Shown here: positions 41,503 through 62,596 of the stretch, piece by piece
Position numbering within the stretch: position 1 is the first letter of the stretch
Layout: the number at the start of each line of letters is the position of its first letter
NCBI GenBank assembly: GCA_937766455.1
Contig: CALLXD010000016.1
Span: forward strand, 62,001 to 126,000
DNA length: 64,000 nt
Direction of reading: 5' to 3'
Origin: Vicinamibacterales bacterium
GTDB taxonomy: Bacteria > Acidobacteriota > Vicinamibacteria > Vicinamibacterales > UBA8438
Notes under the pieces: generated by a model
Told to the model about the DNA's origin: nothing
What the model saw: only the letters and a program-made list of their open reading frames with translations
The model's database searches: none
Translations under genes and position numbers: made by a program

Positions 41503-41928
41503 ATGGCGAAGAAGGTCATCGGGATGGTCAAGCTGCAGATAGCGGCCGGGAAGGCGACGCCGGCTCCGCCGGTCGGCACCGCGCTCGGTCCCCACGGCGT
41601 GAACATTATGGATTTCTGTAAGGCCTTCAACGCCAAGACTGCGAGCCAGGAAGGTCTCATTATTCCGGCTGTAGTCACGATCTACGCGGATCGGACGTTG
41701 AGCTTTATCACCAAGACGCCGCCAGCCGCGGTGTTGCTGAAGCGCGCCGCGAACATCGCGAAGGGATCGGGCGAACCGAACCGGAACAAGGTGGGCAAAG
41801 TCACTTTGTTACAGGTCGAGGAGATCGCGAAGACGAAGATGCCAGACCTGAACTGCGGCGATCTGGCCGGCGCGGTGAAGGTGGTGTCCGGAACGGCCCG
41901 CTCCATGGGTCTCGAAATCGAAGGCTGA
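41503..41928 (+). CDS. rplK: 50S ribosomal protein L11
   Basis: [39 protein letters not shown]. Confidence 0.96.
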   Translation: MAKKVIGMVKLQIAAGKATPAPPVGTALGPHGVNIMDFCKAFNAKTASQEGLIIPAVVTIYADRTLSFITKTPPAAVLLKRAANIAKGSGEPNRNKVGKVTLLQVEEIAKTKMPDLNCGDLAGAVKVVSGTARSMGLEIEG

Positions 41929-41947
41929 CCGCAGGGGGCGCGACAAT

Positions 41948-41988
41948 GCGGCCCCGAGGCCCCAGCGTGGGGCGCTGAGGGGGGCCGC
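41948..41988 (+). promoter_or_regulatory. strong two-tier hairpin in rplK-rplA spacer
   Basis: GCGGCCCC-gag-GCCCCA-gcg-TGGGGC-gctgagg-GGGGCCGC. Confidence 0.6.
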
Positions 41989-42034
41989 TGAGCAGCCGCG
42001 CGGGGTTCTGGGCATTGTTCAGACTGAGGAAAGA

Positions 42035-42742
42035 ATGGCGAACAAGGGCAAGAAATTCAAAGCGGCGGGAGAGCAAATCGAGGATCGCGAGTATGACCTC
42101 GCAGAGGCGGTCCCGTTGATGCAGAAGGTGCGTTTCGCCGGGTTTGACGAATCTGTGGAGATGGCGCTCCGTCTTGGCGTGAACCCAAAACACGCGGACC
42201 AGATGGTGCGGGGCACCGTCATTCTTCCGCATGGGCTCGGTCGCTCCAAACGGGTGCTGGTCGTCGCTGGAGGCGAGAAGCAGAAGGAGGCCGAGGGCGC
42301 CGGCGCGGACGTGGTCGGCGGAGAAGAGGTGGTGGCCCGGATCGAGGGTGGCTGGTTGGATTTCGACGCCGTCGTCGCTACCCCCGACATGATGCGTGTG
42401 GTCGGAAAGCTTGGGAAAGTGCTCGGCCCGCGTGGCTTGATGCCAAACCCCAAGACCGGCACCGTGACCTTCGACGTGGCCAAGGCGGTGACTGAAATCA
42501 AGGCCGGCAAAGTCACCTATCGGGTGGACAAAGCCGGGGTGGTGCATGCCCCCATTGGGAAGGCATCCTTCGATGCCGACCGCCTGGTCGAGAACGCCCA
42601 GGCGCTGGTGGACAGCATCATGCGCGCCAAGCCGTCGGCCGCGAAAGGCAAGTATGTGCGCAGCGTGACCCTGTCATCGACCATGGGGCCTGGCATCAGG
42701 GTTGACGCGGCATCTGCCGAGAGCTCCGAGGCTACCGCCTGA
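42035..42742 (+). CDS. rplA: 50S ribosomal protein L1
   Basis: [47 protein letters not shown]. Confidence 0.96.
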   Translation: MANKGKKFKAAGEQIEDREYDLAEAVPLMQKVRFAGFDESVEMALRLGVNPKHADQMVRGTVILPHGLGRSKRVLVVAGGEKQKEAEGAGADVVGGEEVVARIEGGWLDFDAVVATPDMMRVVGKLGKVLGPRGLMPNPKTGTVTFDVAKAVTEIKAGKVTYRVDKAGVVHAPIGKASFDADRLVENAQALVDSIMRAKPSAAKGKYVRSVTLSSTMGPGIRVDAASAESSEATA

Positions 42743-42809
42743 GGATCTCGGCGGATACGCGTCGCAGAGACACGAACCCAGCAGCTCAATCAGAGGAATA
42801 GACAGTCGA

Positions 42810-43334
42810 ATGCCGGTCACAAGAAGCGTCAAGGAACAAACGGTCAAGGAGCTCGGCGCGGCGCTTGCCAACGCCGACAGTGTCGTCCTGCTGGACTTCA
42901 CCGGGCTCGACGTGCCGCAAGACACCGAGTTGCGCCGACAGGTTCGCGCGGCCAGCGGGCAATACCGCGTGGTCAAGAACCGGTTGGCGAAGATCGCCGT
43001 GACCGGTACGGCCTTCGAACCGCTGCGTGACTCGTTTCGAGGCACGACCGCGATCGCTTTCAGCGACGACGACCCCGCAAGTCTCGCGAAGGCGTTGGTG
43101 ACGTTCGCAAAAGACGCGCCCGAACTCAAGGTGAAGGCAGCGATGGTGTCAGGGCGCGAACTGGCGCCGGCCGACGTCGAACGCCTTGCGACGCTGCCCA
43201 CGAAACCAGAGTTGCAGGCCACGCTGCTCCGGCAAATGCAGGCGCCGATGGTCCAGCTCTTGGGAGTGTTGAGCGCTGTGCCGCGAGATCTGCTCAGCGT
43301 GCTCGTTCAAGCAGAAAAGAAAAAATCGGAATGA
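42810..43334 (+). CDS. rplJ: 50S ribosomal protein L10
   Basis: MPVTRSVKEQTVKELGAALANADSVVLLDFTGLDV, YRVVKNRLAKIA. Confidence 0.94.
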   Translation: MPVTRSVKEQTVKELGAALANADSVVLLDFTGLDVPQDTELRRQVRAASGQYRVVKNRLAKIAVTGTAFEPLRDSFRGTTAIAFSDDDPASLAKALVTFAKDAPELKVKAAMVSGRELAPADVERLATLPTKPELQATLLRQMQAPMVQLLGVLSAVPRDLLSVLVQAEKKKSE

Positions 43335-43385
43335 CAACCTCGGGTCGCACAGACGTCGACCCGTATGTAACCGTGCAGGAGTGAC

Positions 43386-43775
43386 ATGCCAATGGCTGAC
43401 GTGACGCAGGAACAAGTCGTCGAGTACATCAAAGGAATTTCGGTGCTGCAGTTGTCCGAGCTGGTCAAGACGCTCGAGGACGAACTCGGGGTGTCTGCGG
43501 CGGCGCCGGTCGCCGTTGCCGGTGCCGCGGCGCCGGGTGCAGCAGCTGAGGCGCCCGAAGAGCAGACCGAGTTTGCCGTGACGCTCACCGAGGTGGGTGC
43601 GAAAAAGATCAATGTGATCAAGACCGTTCGCGAGGTCACCAGTCTCGGGTTGAAGGAAGCGAAGGATCTGGTCGAGAGCGCGCCCGTTACGGTCAAGGAA
43701 GGCATTCCCAAGGACGAAGCGACCGCTATCGTCGAGAAGTTCGAGGCCGTGGGTGCCAAGGCCGAGGTGAAGTAG
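43386..43775 (+). CDS. rplL: 50S ribosomal protein L7/L12
   Basis: [33 protein letters not shown]-type core, [26 protein letters not shown]. Confidence 0.95.
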   Translation: MPMADVTQEQVVEYIKGISVLQLSELVKTLEDELGVSAAAPVAVAGAAAPGAAAEAPEEQTEFAVTLTEVGAKKINVIKTVREVTSLGLKEAKDLVESAPVTVKEGIPKDEATAIVEKFEAVGAKAEVK

Positions 43776-43911
43776 TCGTCGTTTCTTTTACGGCCGCGGC
43801 GGGTGGTCGCCCGTCGTGCGAGTGGTGGCGTGACTGACCGGGACGGGGTGTGCTCCGTTCCGTTGGTCGCGGTTTCGTCAAGACCCGGCGCTGGTCCGAG
43901 GGTGTTGCAGA

Positions 43912-52417
<8,506 letters not shown>

Positions 52418-52437
52418 CGGTCGAGACCGTTTAACGT

Positions 52438-52476
52438 CCTTGCCCTGGGTATATGTATCGTGATACCCTCGCAAGG
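52438..52476 (+). terminator. stem-loop just after rpoC, possible terminator (no clear U-tract)
   Basis: CCTTGC-cct-GGGTAT-atgtatcgtg-ATACCC-tc-GCAAGG. Confidence 0.4.
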
Positions 52477-52697
52477 TTATATCGGAGTTGGGACACCCTA
52501 TCTAACTTCGATCCGCTCCGAAAGAGGCCGTGTGACCCACGGATTTTGCCGACGCCGCGGGCGTCGCGAAGGGTCGCCGCAATGCGCAATTCGCCTCTTG
52601 CCAGCGTGGAAGCAGTCGCCTCGTCTCGCTATTGAGCGTGGTCGAGCGCGGCGCTCCTTCACGGCGCGCACACATTAATAGGGTCAAACCGCCCCAG

Positions 52698-52735
52698 GTG
52701 CCAAGCCGATGGCTTTTAGGCTTGGGGCACTTTTA
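52698..52735 (+). terminator. rho-independent-type terminator or attenuator upstream of rpsL
   Basis: GTGCC/AAGCC ... GGCTT/gg/GGCAC followed by TTTTA. Confidence 0.5.
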
Positions 52736-52794
52736 CGTAGGCGCCCGCACCCGCCGAGCGCGGCGTCGTGGCGTCATAGACGCAGGGAGTAGTA

Positions 52795-53169
52795 GTGCCG
52801 ACGATCAGCCAGCTCGTTCGGAAGGGACGGTATCGGGCCGAGACCAAGACTAAGAGCCCTGCGTTGCAGCGATGCCCGCAGCGGCGAGGAGTCTGCGTCC
52901 GCGTGTTCACCCAGACCCCCAAGAAGCCGAACTCGGCGTTGCGCAAGGTCGCCCGCGTGCGACTCACGAACCAGATCGAAGTGACTAGCTACATCCCCGG
53001 TGAAGGGCACAACCTGCAGGAGCACTCGCTCGTGCTGCTCCGCGGCGGGCGGGTGAAGGATTTGCCGGGCGTGCGGTATCACGTTATACGCGGGACGTTG
53101 GATACCACCGGCGTGGACGGACGTAAGCAGAGCCGGTCGAAGTACGGGACGAAGCGGCCCAAGGCGTAA
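52795..53169 (+). CDS. rpsL: 30S ribosomal protein S12 (GTG start)
   Basis: [55 protein letters not shown]. Confidence 0.96.
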   Translation: MPTISQLVRKGRYRAETKTKSPALQRCPQRRGVCVRVFTQTPKKPNSALRKVARVRLTNQIEVTSYIPGEGHNLQEHSLVLLRGGRVKDLPGVRYHVIRGTLDTTGVDGRKQSRSKYGTKRPKA

Positions 53170-53272
53170 GACCGTCACTGGTTCCCACGGGTGTACCCGC
53201 GGGGTGGGGCTTGCCGGCCCCGTGAACGACTGAGTTGGGGTGGGGCCAGGCCCCACGTGAGGAAGTAAAGCC

Positions 53273-53746
53273 ATGCCACGCAGACGCGAAATTACGAAGC
53301 GCCAGGTGCCACCGGATCCGATCTATAACAGCACGCTGGTGACCAAGTTTGTGCGCACGGTTATGAAAGACGGCAAGCGGAGCACGGCCGAGGGCGTGTT
53401 GTACGGAAGCCTGGAACTCGTCAAGGAACGAACCGGTGAGGATCCGCTCAAGGTGTTCAAGAAGGCGCTCGAGAACGTCAAGCCGAGCCTTGAGGTGAAA
53501 TCGAGGCGTGTGGGTGGTTCGAACTATCAGGTGCCTATAGAGGTCAATCCGAACCGTCGCATGTCGCTCAGTATGCGTTGGTTGTCCAGCTACGCGCGGT
53601 CACGCGGTGACGGCAAGACCATGAAGGAAAAGCTGGCCAATGAGTTCATTGACGCATCGAACCTACGCGGCGCATCTGTGAAGCGGCGCGAAGACACCCA
53701 CCGGATGGCGGAAGCCAATAAGGCGTTCGCTCACTACCGCTGGTAG
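53273..53746 (+). CDS. rpsG: 30S ribosomal protein S7
   Basis: [54 protein letters not shown]. Confidence 0.96.
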   Translation: MPRRREITKRQVPPDPIYNSTLVTKFVRTVMKDGKRSTAEGVLYGSLELVKERTGEDPLKVFKKALENVKPSLEVKSRRVGGSNYQVPIEVNPNRRMSLSMRWLSSYARSRGDGKTMKEKLANEFIDASNLRGASVKRREDTHRMAEANKAFAHYRW

Positions 53747-53780
53747 CGGCCGGCACACAACTCAGGACGCACGAGGAATA

Positions 53781-55979
53781 GTGGTAACCGCACAGTTGGC
53801 GATGGTCTCGCCGGTCGCCGACGTCAATGTTTCGAGACGCAAGCCGTCTCGAACGGCCAAGGTCATGCCAAGAGTGATGTCGAGACAGGTCCCGCTCGCA
53901 CGGTCGCGGAACATTGGCATCATGGCCCACATTGATGCCGGTAAGACGACCACGACGGAGCGCATCCTGTTCTATACCGGCATCACCTACAAGATCGGTG
54001 AGGTCCATGACGGGACCGCGGTCATGGACTGGATGGCCCAGGAGCAGGAGCGGGGCATTACCATCACCTCCGCGGCCACGACCTGCATGTGGCGCGACCA
54101 CCGAATCAATATTATCGATACCCCTGGACACGTCGACTTCACGGCAGAAGTGGAGCGGTCGCTCCGCGTGCTTGATGGTGCGGTGGCGGTGTTTGACGCC
54201 GTCGGTGGGGTGGAGCCGCAGTCAGAGACGGTGTGGCGGCAGGCCGACAAGTATCGTGTGCCTCGAATCTGTTTTGTCAATAAGATGGATCGGATCGGGG
54301 CTGATTTTGACCGCACAGTCACGCAGATTCGCGAGAAGCTCGAGGCGAACCCGGTAGCGGTTCAACTCCCGCTCGGGGCTGAGGCCGGATACGCCGGAAT
54401 CATCGACCTGGTGCGGATGAAAGCGGTGCGGTATCACGACGAAGCGTTGGGCGCCGACCCGACGATTGAGGACATTCCGGCGGATCGCATGGCGGCCGCG
54501 GTGGCCGCGCGGGAAACGTTGCTCGAGAAGGTCTGCGAAGTCGACGACCAGTTGCTGGAGAAGTATCTCCAGGGTACGCCCCTCGATGATGCCGAGGTGA
54601 TCGCTGCTCTCCGGCGTCGCACGGTGGAGTCGGTGCGCGGCGAGGCCGCTCCCTTTGTGCCCGTGCTCTGTGGCAGCGCGTTCAAGAACAAGGGCGTGCA
54701 GCCGTTGATCGACGCGATCGTCGACTTTCTCCCCTCGCCCGAGGATGTGCTCCCGGTGGTTGGTGCCGACCCCACCGACGAGAGCATCGCTCTCGAACGA
54801 CCGTCGGCCGACGACGCGCCGTTCTCGGCACTGGTATTTAAGATAATGACCGACTCGTATGTCGGTCAGCTTTCGTTTATTCGGGTGTATTCCGGTGTGA
54901 TGTCCACCGGGACGACGATTTACAACCCACGGCTTGGTCGGAAGGAGCGCATCGGTCGGCTCCTGAAGATGCACGCCGACAAACGGGAAGAAATCGACAC
55001 GGTGTACGCCGGAGACATTGCCGCCGCGGTGGGCCTGAAGAACGTCGCGACCGGGGACACAATCTGCGACGTGAAGCGGCCCGTTGTCCTCGAGAGGATG
55101 GAGTTCCCGAAGCCGGTCATCACGCTGGCCATCGAACCGAGAACGAAGGCTGACCAGGAGAAGCTGGGGATGGGACTGGCCAAGCTGACCAGCGAGGACC
55201 CGACCTTCGAGGTTCGCACCGACGATGACACTGGCCAGGTCGTCATCTCTGGTATGGGCGAGCTCCACCTGGAGATCATCGTCGACAGGCTCCGGCGAGA
55301 ATTCGATGTCGCGGCAACGGTAGGCCGGCCCCAGGTCGCATATCGCGAGACCCTGACCAAGGCATCTGAGGGCGAGCACCGGCATGTGAAGCAGACCGGC
55401 GGACGTGGCCAATACGGACATGTCAAGCTGCGTATCACGCCCGGAGAGTCCGGCGCCGGCGTCGTGTTCAAGAATGAAATTTTCGGTGGTTCAGTGCCGC
55501 GGGAGTTCATCGCGCCGATTGAGGCTGGTGTCAGAGAGTCCGTGACCACGGGCGTTCTGGCTGGCTACCCGATCGAGGATGTTACGGTCACGCTGTACGA
55601 CGGCTCCTCGCATGACGTCGACTCCTCCGAGGTGGCGTTCAAGATCGCGGGCTCCATGGCGTTTCGTGACGCGGCCCGCCGCGCCGCGCCCATGCTGCTG
55701 GAACCGGTCATGAAGGTCGAGGTCGTGGTGCCCGAGGCCCACATGGGCGACGTCATTGCCGACCTCAACAGCCGGCGCGGCAAGGTCCGCTCGATGGAGG
55801 CGCACGGTAGTACGCAGATCATCAATGCCCGCGCCCCGTTGGCTGCCATGTTCGGTTATGCCACCGAACTGCGGTCTCGGACGCAGGGCCGCGCAACCTA
55901 CACAATGCACTTCGACCGCTACGAGCATGTCCCCCCGGTCGTCAGCGAGGAAATCGTGGCGCGGATCCAGGGAAGGTAA
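53781..55979 (+). CDS. fusA: elongation factor G (start uncertain; 53868 also plausible)
   Basis: [77 protein letters not shown]. Confidence 0.95.
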   Translation: MVTAQLAMVSPVADVNVSRRKPSRTAKVMPRVMSRQVPLARSRNIGIMAHIDAGKTTTTERILFYTGITYKIGEVHDGTAVMDWMAQEQERGITITSAATTCMWRDHRINIIDTPGHVDFTAEVERSLRVLDGAVAVFDAVGGVEPQSETVWRQADKYRVPRICFVNKMDRIGADFDRTVTQIREKLEANPVAVQLPLGAEAGYAGIIDLVRMKAVRYHDEALGADPTIEDIPADRMAAAVAARETLLEKVCEVDDQLLEKYLQGTPLDDAEVIAALRRRTVESVRGEAAPFVPVLCGSAFKNKGVQPLIDAIVDFLPSPEDVLPVVGADPTDESIALERPSADDAPFSALVFKIMTDSYVGQLSFIRVYSGVMSTGTTIYNPRLGRKERIGRLLKMHADKREEIDTVYAGDIAAAVGLKNVATGDTICDVKRPVVLERMEFPKPVITLAIEPRTKADQEKLGMGLAKLTSEDPTFEVRTDDDTGQVVISGMGELHLEIIVDRLRREFDVAATVGRPQVAYRETLTKASEGEHRHVKQTGGRGQYGHVKLRITPGESGAGVVFKNEIFGGSVPREFIAPIEAGVRESVTTGVLAGYPIEDVTVTLYDGSSHDVDSSEVAFKIAGSMAFRDAARRAAPMLLEPVMKVEVVVPEAHMGDVIADLNSRRGKVRSMEAHGSTQIINARAPLAAMFGYATELRSRTQGRATYTMHFDRYEHVPPVVSEEIVARIQGR

Positions 55980-55991
55980 CAGGTAATCGCC

Positions 55992-57179
<1,188 letters not shown>

Positions 57180-57223
57180 CGCGCGGTCACACCTCATACA
57201 CATCGAAGAAGGCTCAGACCACC

Positions 57224-57556
57224 ATGTCAATGTTTAGCGACAAAATCCGGATCCGTCTCAAGGCGTACGACCACCGGGTGCTCGATCAGTCGACATCAGA
57301 AATCGTCGACACGGCGCGACGCACCGGTGCGCGCCTCGCGGGCCCGATTCCGCTTCCGACGGATCTCAACAAGTGGACCGTGCTGCGCTCCCCGCACGTC
57401 GATAAGAAGTCGCGAGAACAGTTCGAGATTCGAACCCACAAGCGACTGATCGATATTTTTGAACCGACGCCGCAGACGGTTGACGCGCTCATGAAGCTCG
57501 ACCTGCCGGCCGGGGTTGACGTGGAAATCAAGGCGTTCGGCAAAGACAACAAGTAG
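57224..57556 (+). CDS. rpsJ: 30S ribosomal protein S10
   Basis: [40 protein letters not shown]. Confidence 0.96.
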   Translation: MSMFSDKIRIRLKAYDHRVLDQSTSEIVDTARRTGARLAGPIPLPTDLNKWTVLRSPHVDKKSREQFEIRTHKRLIDIFEPTPQTVDALMKLDLPAGVDVEIKAFGKDNK

Positions 57557-57571
57557 AACGGACGAACGATC

Positions 57572-58243
57572 ATGGTGACCGGAATCCTCGGACGCAAAAT
57601 CGGCATGACACAGGTGTTTGGTGACGACGGCGTCGTCACGCCTGCCACTGTCATCAAAGCTGGGCCCTGTGTGGTCGTGCAGCGGAAGACGGTGGAGCGG
57701 GACGGCTACGAAGCGGTGCAGCTTGGCCTCGTCGAAAGCGGTCCGGCCAAAGTGAACAAGCCCACAGCCGGCCACTACAAGAAGGCCAAGGTGCCGCCGA
57801 CGCGGTTGCGTCGGGAATTCCCCATCAGCGAAGGGGGCGAGACGCCGGCCGAAGGCGAGCAGGTCGCGGCGACGCTCTTTGCCGACGGAGATCGAGTGGA
57901 CGTCACGGGCGTGAGCCGAGGTAAAGGCTTCCAGGGCGTCATGAAGCGGCACGGCTTCTCAGGCGGCGGCGCCAGCCACGGGTCGATGTTTCATCGTGCG
58001 CCTGGTTCTATCGGCGCCTCGTCGTATCCCTCGCGCGTTATTAAGGGTATGCGTGGGCCGGGTCGCATGGGTGGCGACCGCGTGACCGTGCGGAATCTGC
58101 ACGTGGTGCAGGTAGACGCCGCCGAACATGTGTTGGTGGTCAAAGGTGCTGTGCCAGGAGCGCCGGGTGGATACGTAATGGTGCGCAAGGCGATAGCGGG
58201 CGGCCGAGGGTCGGCGCCCGCGCCTGCGGCACCCAAGCAGTAG
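57572..58243 (+). CDS. rplC: 50S ribosomal protein L3
   Basis: [41 protein letters not shown]. Confidence 0.95.
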   Translation: MVTGILGRKIGMTQVFGDDGVVTPATVIKAGPCVVVQRKTVERDGYEAVQLGLVESGPAKVNKPTAGHYKKAKVPPTRLRREFPISEGGETPAEGEQVAATLFADGDRVDVTGVSRGKGFQGVMKRHGFSGGGASHGSMFHRAPGSIGASSYPSRVIKGMRGPGRMGGDRVTVRNLHVVQVDAAEHVLVVKGAVPGAPGGYVMVRKAIAGGRGSAPAPAAPKQ

Positions 58244-58270
58244 TCGACGTAGCAACGGATGGATTGCACC

Positions 58271-58894
58271 ATGACTGTGGACGTCGTTGATTCGCGAAAC
58301 GAGAAAGTCGGGGCCCTTGAGGTCAGCGACGAAGTGTTCGGTGGCCGAGTGAACACCGACGTGATCTGGGAGGCGGTTGTGCATCAACTCGCCTCCGAGC
58401 GTCGCGGCACGGCTGCCACCAAGACCCGAGGCAAGGTCAGCGGGACCGGCAAGAAGCCGTGGCGCCAGAAAGGGACGGGGCGCGCGCGGGTAGGCGAGGC
58501 CCGGAACCCGCTGTGGCGTGGTGGTGGCGTCGTGTTCGGTCCGCACCCGCGCAGCTATGCCTACCCACTGCCCAAGAAGGTCATTCGGGGCGGGTTGCGA
58601 GCGGCATTGACCCAGAAGTTCAAGGAGGAGGGCATCCTCGTTGTCGACCAGCTCTCCGCCGAGGAGCCACGGACGCGGCACGCGACTGAGTTGCTGAATC
58701 GACTCGATCTCTCGGGTAAGACGCTGTTCGTCGACGTGAAGCCGGACGCGAACCTGGCACTCGCCGTACGCAACATCAGTGGGATCCGTATCTCGTCGAC
58801 CAACCAGGTGAGCGCCCGGGATGTCGTCGATGCCGGACGGGTCGTCATGACCCGGGCCGCACTCGAGCGACTTGAGCAGGTGCTAGCATCATGA
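58271..58894 (+). CDS. rplD: 50S ribosomal protein L4
   Basis: RRGTAATKTRGKVSGTGKKPWRQKGTGRARVGEARNPLWRGGGVVFGP. Confidence 0.95.
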   Translation: MTVDVVDSRNEKVGALEVSDEVFGGRVNTDVIWEAVVHQLASERRGTAATKTRGKVSGTGKKPWRQKGTGRARVGEARNPLWRGGGVVFGPHPRSYAYPLPKKVIRGGLRAALTQKFKEEGILVVDQLSAEEPRTRHATELLNRLDLSGKTLFVDVKPDANLALAVRNISGIRISSTNQVSARDVVDAGRVVMTRAALERLEQVLAS

Positions 58895-59181
58895 AAGCAA
58901 CCGAAGTCATTCGGCGCCCGCTCATTACCGAGAAAACGACGCTTCAGCGTGAGGACGGGCTGACCATTGTGCTCGAGGTGGCGATGCGGGCCACGAAAAT
59001 TGAAATTAAGCAGGCTGTCGAACACCTGTTGGGCTCGAAGGTGGCGAGTGTGCGCACGGCCATCAACCACGGCAAGGTGAAGCGGCAGGGACGTTTCTTT
59101 GGGCAGCGGCCGGATTGGAAAAAGGCGTATGTGCGCCTCCGAGCCGGTGAGAAGGTGCCTGAATTCCTTGAGGGTGCGTAG
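58891..59181 (+). CDS. rplW: 50S ribosomal protein L23
   Basis: EVIRRPLITEKTT, ATKIEIKQAVEHLLGSKVASVRT. Confidence 0.94.
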   Translation: MKATEVIRRPLITEKTTLQREDGLTIVLEVAMRATKIEIKQAVEHLLGSKVASVRTAINHGKVKRQGRFFGQRPDWKKAYVRLRAGEKVPEFLEGA

Positions 59182-59225
59182 GCTAGTCGCAGTGTGCGGG
59201 TGACGGCGAACACCGAGTCAAGACC

Positions 59226-60056
59226 ATGGCAATTCGTAAATACAATCCCACATCACCGGGTCGGCGTTTTCAGACGGTGGCGGTGTTCGATGAGATCACC
59301 GAGACAAAGCCCTATAAGCCGCTGACCGAACCGCTCACCAAGAGCGGTGGCCGGAACAATCAGGGCCGGATCACGATGTGGCAACGGGGCGGTGGGCACA
59401 AGCGTACCTATCGCGTGATCGATTTCAAGCGCGACAAGCCGGATGTGCCCGGCAAAGTGGCGACGATCGAGTACGACCCCAACCGGTCGGCCCGGATCGC
59501 GTTAGTGGCGTATGCGGATGGCGAGAAGCGCTATATCCTCCAGCCCGTCGGTGTGAAGGTGGGCGACGCCGTCATTGCGGGTGACCGCGTGGATATTCTG
59601 CCGGGCAACGCGTTGCCGCTGAAGAATATTCCGCTCGGCACGCAGTTGCACAACGTGGAGATGAAGCCGGGCAAGGGCGGTCAGATTGCGCGCAGTGCAG
59701 GTTCTTCGGTGCAGCTGATAGCCAAAGAGGGTAACTACGCCTCGCTGCGGATGCCCTCCGGCGAGGTCCGGCGCATTCTTAAAGAATGCGTGGCCACCGT
59801 TGGCCAAGTGGGCAATGTCGATCATGAGAACATCTCGATCGGCAAAGCGGGGCGCTCGCGATGGCTAGGCCGGCGACCCAATGTGCGTGGCGTCGCGATG
59901 AACCCCGTTGACCATCCGTTGGGCGGTGGTGAAGGCAGTACCGCTGGGGGGCGCCATCCGGTGTCACCGTGGGGCCAGCCGAGCAAGGGTTATAAGACCC
60001 GGGGTCGGAAGCCGTCCGACAGATTCATCACGCAACGTCGGAAGCGACGGAAGTGA
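59226..60056 (+). CDS. rplB: 50S ribosomal protein L2
   Basis: [42 protein letters not shown]. Confidence 0.96.
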   Translation: MAIRKYNPTSPGRRFQTVAVFDEITETKPYKPLTEPLTKSGGRNNQGRITMWQRGGGHKRTYRVIDFKRDKPDVPGKVATIEYDPNRSARIALVAYADGEKRYILQPVGVKVGDAVIAGDRVDILPGNALPLKNIPLGTQLHNVEMKPGKGGQIARSAGSSVQLIAKEGNYASLRMPSGEVRRILKECVATVGQVGNVDHENISIGKAGRSRWLGRRPNVRGVAMNPVDHPLGGGEGSTAGGRHPVSPWGQPSKGYKTRGRKPSDRFITQRRKRRK

Positions 60057-60097
60057 CCGAGCAGAGGCTGAATGACGGGAATTAAGACGAGGCGTGT

Positions 60098-60388
60098 ATG
60101 AGTCGATCGCTGAAAAAAGGACCGTTCGTGGACCTGCCACTGCTGGAGAAGATCGAGGTCATGAACCGGGCAGGTGACCGGAAGGTGATCAAGACGTGGT
60201 CGCGGCGCTCCACGGTGGTGCCGGAGATGGTCGGACATACCATCGCGGTGCACAACGGCAAGAAATTCATCCCGGTGTATCTCACTGAGAACATGGTGGG
60301 CCACAAGCTCGGCGAATTTTCGCCGACGCGCCTGTTTCGTGGACACACGGGCAAGCGTGACAAGGCCGCACCGGTCAGGAAGGGCTGA
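60098..60388 (+). CDS. rpsS: 30S ribosomal protein S19
   Basis: [65 protein letters not shown]. Confidence 0.96.
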   Translation: MSRSLKKGPFVDLPLLEKIEVMNRAGDRKVIKTWSRRSTVVPEMVGHTIAVHNGKKFIPVYLTENMVGHKLGEFSPTRLFRGHTGKRDKAAPVRKG

Positions 60389-60393
60389 GGGCG

Positions 60394-60936
60394 ATGATTG
60401 AAGGGCGGGCCACGGCCCGATACGTCCGGACCTCGGCTCAAAAGGCCGGTCTCGTGATGGATCTGATACGGGGGAAGAACGTCGACTTGGCGCTCTCCAC
60501 GTTACGTTTTTCTGGGAAGCGTATTGCCAAGGATATCGAGAAGGTTCTGCGGTCTGCGGTGGCCAACGCGCAGCAGAAGGATGGCGCCAGCGGCGACGCC
60601 GACCGGATGTTTGTTGCGGGCTGTTACGCGGACCAGGGACCGTCACAAAAGCGGATCCGTCCCGCGCCCATGGGCCGCGCGTTTCGCATACAGAAGCGCA
60701 CGGCCCATCTGACGGTCCAGGTCGAGGAGCGTCCTCAGGCGGTGGTCCGGGTGCCGGCGCGGCCCCCCGAAAGCGGCGCCGATGCCGCTGCGACCGACCG
60801 CCCGGAGAAACCCGCCCGACGTAAGGCGCGGAAATCGCCGCAATCGTCGGCGAGCGAGAGCGATGCCATGAAGGCGACGGCTACGACGGAGGACACGGCC
60901 GCTCCGACCGAGTCCGCCACGAAGGAGTCCGACTAG
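60394..60936 (+). CDS. rplV: 50S ribosomal protein L22 with long C-terminal extension
   Basis: ATARYVRTSAQKAGLVMDLIRGKNVDLAL, RIRPAPMGRAFRIQKRTAHLTV. Confidence 0.93.
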   Translation: MIEGRATARYVRTSAQKAGLVMDLIRGKNVDLALSTLRFSGKRIAKDIEKVLRSAVANAQQKDGASGDADRMFVAGCYADQGPSQKRIRPAPMGRAFRIQKRTAHLTVQVEERPQAVVRVPARPPESGADAAATDRPEKPARRKARKSPQSSASESDAMKATATTEDTAAPTESATKESD

Positions 60937-61617
60937 ATGGGGCAGAAGGTTCACCCGTACGGGTTCAGGCTGGGCTTCAACAAGACCTGGCGATCACGCT
61001 GGTACGCCGACCGCGACTACGCGAAGCTGCTGCACGAGGATCTCGCTTTGCGCGCAGATCTCAAGAAGCGTTTCGCGCACGCCGGGGTATCGAAGATCGA
61101 GATCGAGCGCGCGGCCAACAAGCTGAAGATTGACATCTGCACCTCGCGACCCGGCATCATCATCGGGCGCAAAGGCACCGAGGTCGATAAGCTGAAGACG
61201 GAGATTCAGCAGCGGACCAAGCGTGAGGTCTTTATCAATATTCAGGAAATTCAAAAGCCTGAGCTCGATGCGCAGCTGATCGGCGAATCGGTGGCCCTGC
61301 AACTCGTAAAGCGCGTCGCATTCCGACGTGCGATGCGGAAAGCGGTGGAATCCGCCCTTCGGTTCGGGGCTCGGGGTATCAAGATTCGAGTCGGTGGCCG
61401 GTTGAACGGCGCTGAAATCGCTCGGAACGAGTGGTACCTCCACGGACAGCTACCCCTTCAGACCCTGCGGGCGGATATCGACTACGGATTCGCCGAGGCT
61501 CACACCACCTACGGGCAGCTGGGCGTGAAGGTGTGGCTCTACAAAGGGGATCGGCACGAGCCCCAACTGGCCCGTGATGAAGAGTACAAGGCACCACGTC
61601 GGGGTGGCCGGGCCTAG
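60937..61617 (+). CDS. rpsC: 30S ribosomal protein S3
   Basis: [40 protein letters not shown]. Confidence 0.96.
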   Translation: MGQKVHPYGFRLGFNKTWRSRWYADRDYAKLLHEDLALRADLKKRFAHAGVSKIEIERAANKLKIDICTSRPGIIIGRKGTEVDKLKTEIQQRTKREVFINIQEIQKPELDAQLIGESVALQLVKRVAFRRAMRKAVESALRFGARGIKIRVGGRLNGAEIARNEWYLHGQLPLQTLRADIDYGFAEAHTTYGQLGVKVWLYKGDRHEPQLARDEEYKAPRRGGRA

Positions 61618-61647
61618 GGCCGGCAGCGATTACGAGGGTATTTCGTC

Positions 61648-62073
61648 ATGTTGATGCCAAAGAAGGTCAAGCATCGGAAGCAACATCGTGGTCGTATGAC
61701 CGGCAAGGCCTGGCTCGGCTCGTCAGTGTCATTCGGTGACTACGGGTTGCGAGCGCTGGAGCCGTGCTGGCTCACGGACCGCCAGATCGAAGCCGCGCGG
61801 GTCGCTATGACTCGTTTCATCAAGCGCGGTGGAAAAATCTGGATCCGGGTGTTCCCAGACAAACCGATCACCAAGAAACCGCAGGAAACCCGGATGGGTA
61901 AGGGTAAGGGTTCACCTGAGGGGTGGGTCGCGGTGGTCAAGCAAGGCCGCATTCTCTTTGAGATGGAGGGCGTCGATGCGGCCACTGCCCGCCAGGCCAT
62001 GAAGCTTGCCTCGGCGAAGTTGCCCATTCATACCAGATTCGCCACTCGCTTTGGCGAAGGCGAGGTGTCATGA
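61648..62073 (+). CDS. rplP: 50S ribosomal protein L16
   Basis: [46 protein letters not shown]. Confidence 0.96.
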   Translation: MLMPKKVKHRKQHRGRMTGKAWLGSSVSFGDYGLRALEPCWLTDRQIEAARVAMTRFIKRGGKIWIRVFPDKPITKKPQETRMGKGKGSPEGWVAVVKQGRILFEMEGVDAATARQAMKLASAKLPIHTRFATRFGEGEVS

Positions 62074-62294
62074 CCAAGGTCGCTGAGTTGCGTGAGCTTG
62101 GTGTGCCGGACCTCGAGCGGCGTGAGGGCGAGCTGGCTGAGGAAATATTTCGGCTGAGGTTGCAGCATTCGATGGGGCAGCAGGAAGCGGCCCGGAAGCT
62201 GACAGACAGTCGGCGCGATTTGGCCCGGGTGAAGACGCTCCTGAGAGAGAACGCTCTGTCGGCGTCGACCCCGGCCTCAACGACCGAGGCGTAA
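62070..62294 (+). CDS. rpmC: 50S ribosomal protein L29
   Basis: [40 protein letters not shown]. Confidence 0.92.
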   Translation: MTKVAELRELGVPDLERREGELAEEIFRLRLQHSMGQQEAARKLTDSRRDLARVKTLLRENALSASTPASTTEA

Positions 62295-62308
62295 GCGGAC
62301 GCAGAGAT

Positions 62309-62563
62309 ATGGGAACCAAGGCAGAAATTCAAGGCGTCGTGGTAAGCGACAAGATGGACCAAAGTATCGTGGTGGCGGTGGAGCGCAAGGTGCGCCACCC
62401 GCTCTACGGCAAGATTCAGCGCCGTACGTCGAAATTCATGGCGCACGACGCAACCAACGACATCAAGGTCGGCGACACCGTGGCCCTCGTCGAAACGCGT
62501 CCGTTGAGCCGCCGCAAGCGCTGGGCGGTGACGCGAGTCATCCAGCGGTCGCAGGTCATCTAG
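62309..62563 (+). CDS. rpsQ: 30S ribosomal protein S17
   Basis: [50 protein letters not shown]. Confidence 0.95.
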   Translation: MGTKAEIQGVVVSDKMDQSIVVAVERKVRHPLYGKIQRRTSKFMAHDATNDIKVGDTVALVETRPLSRRKRWAVTRVIQRSQVI

Positions 62564-62596
62564 CGGGTAGCAGCAGGCTGTAGAGCGAGACCGACC

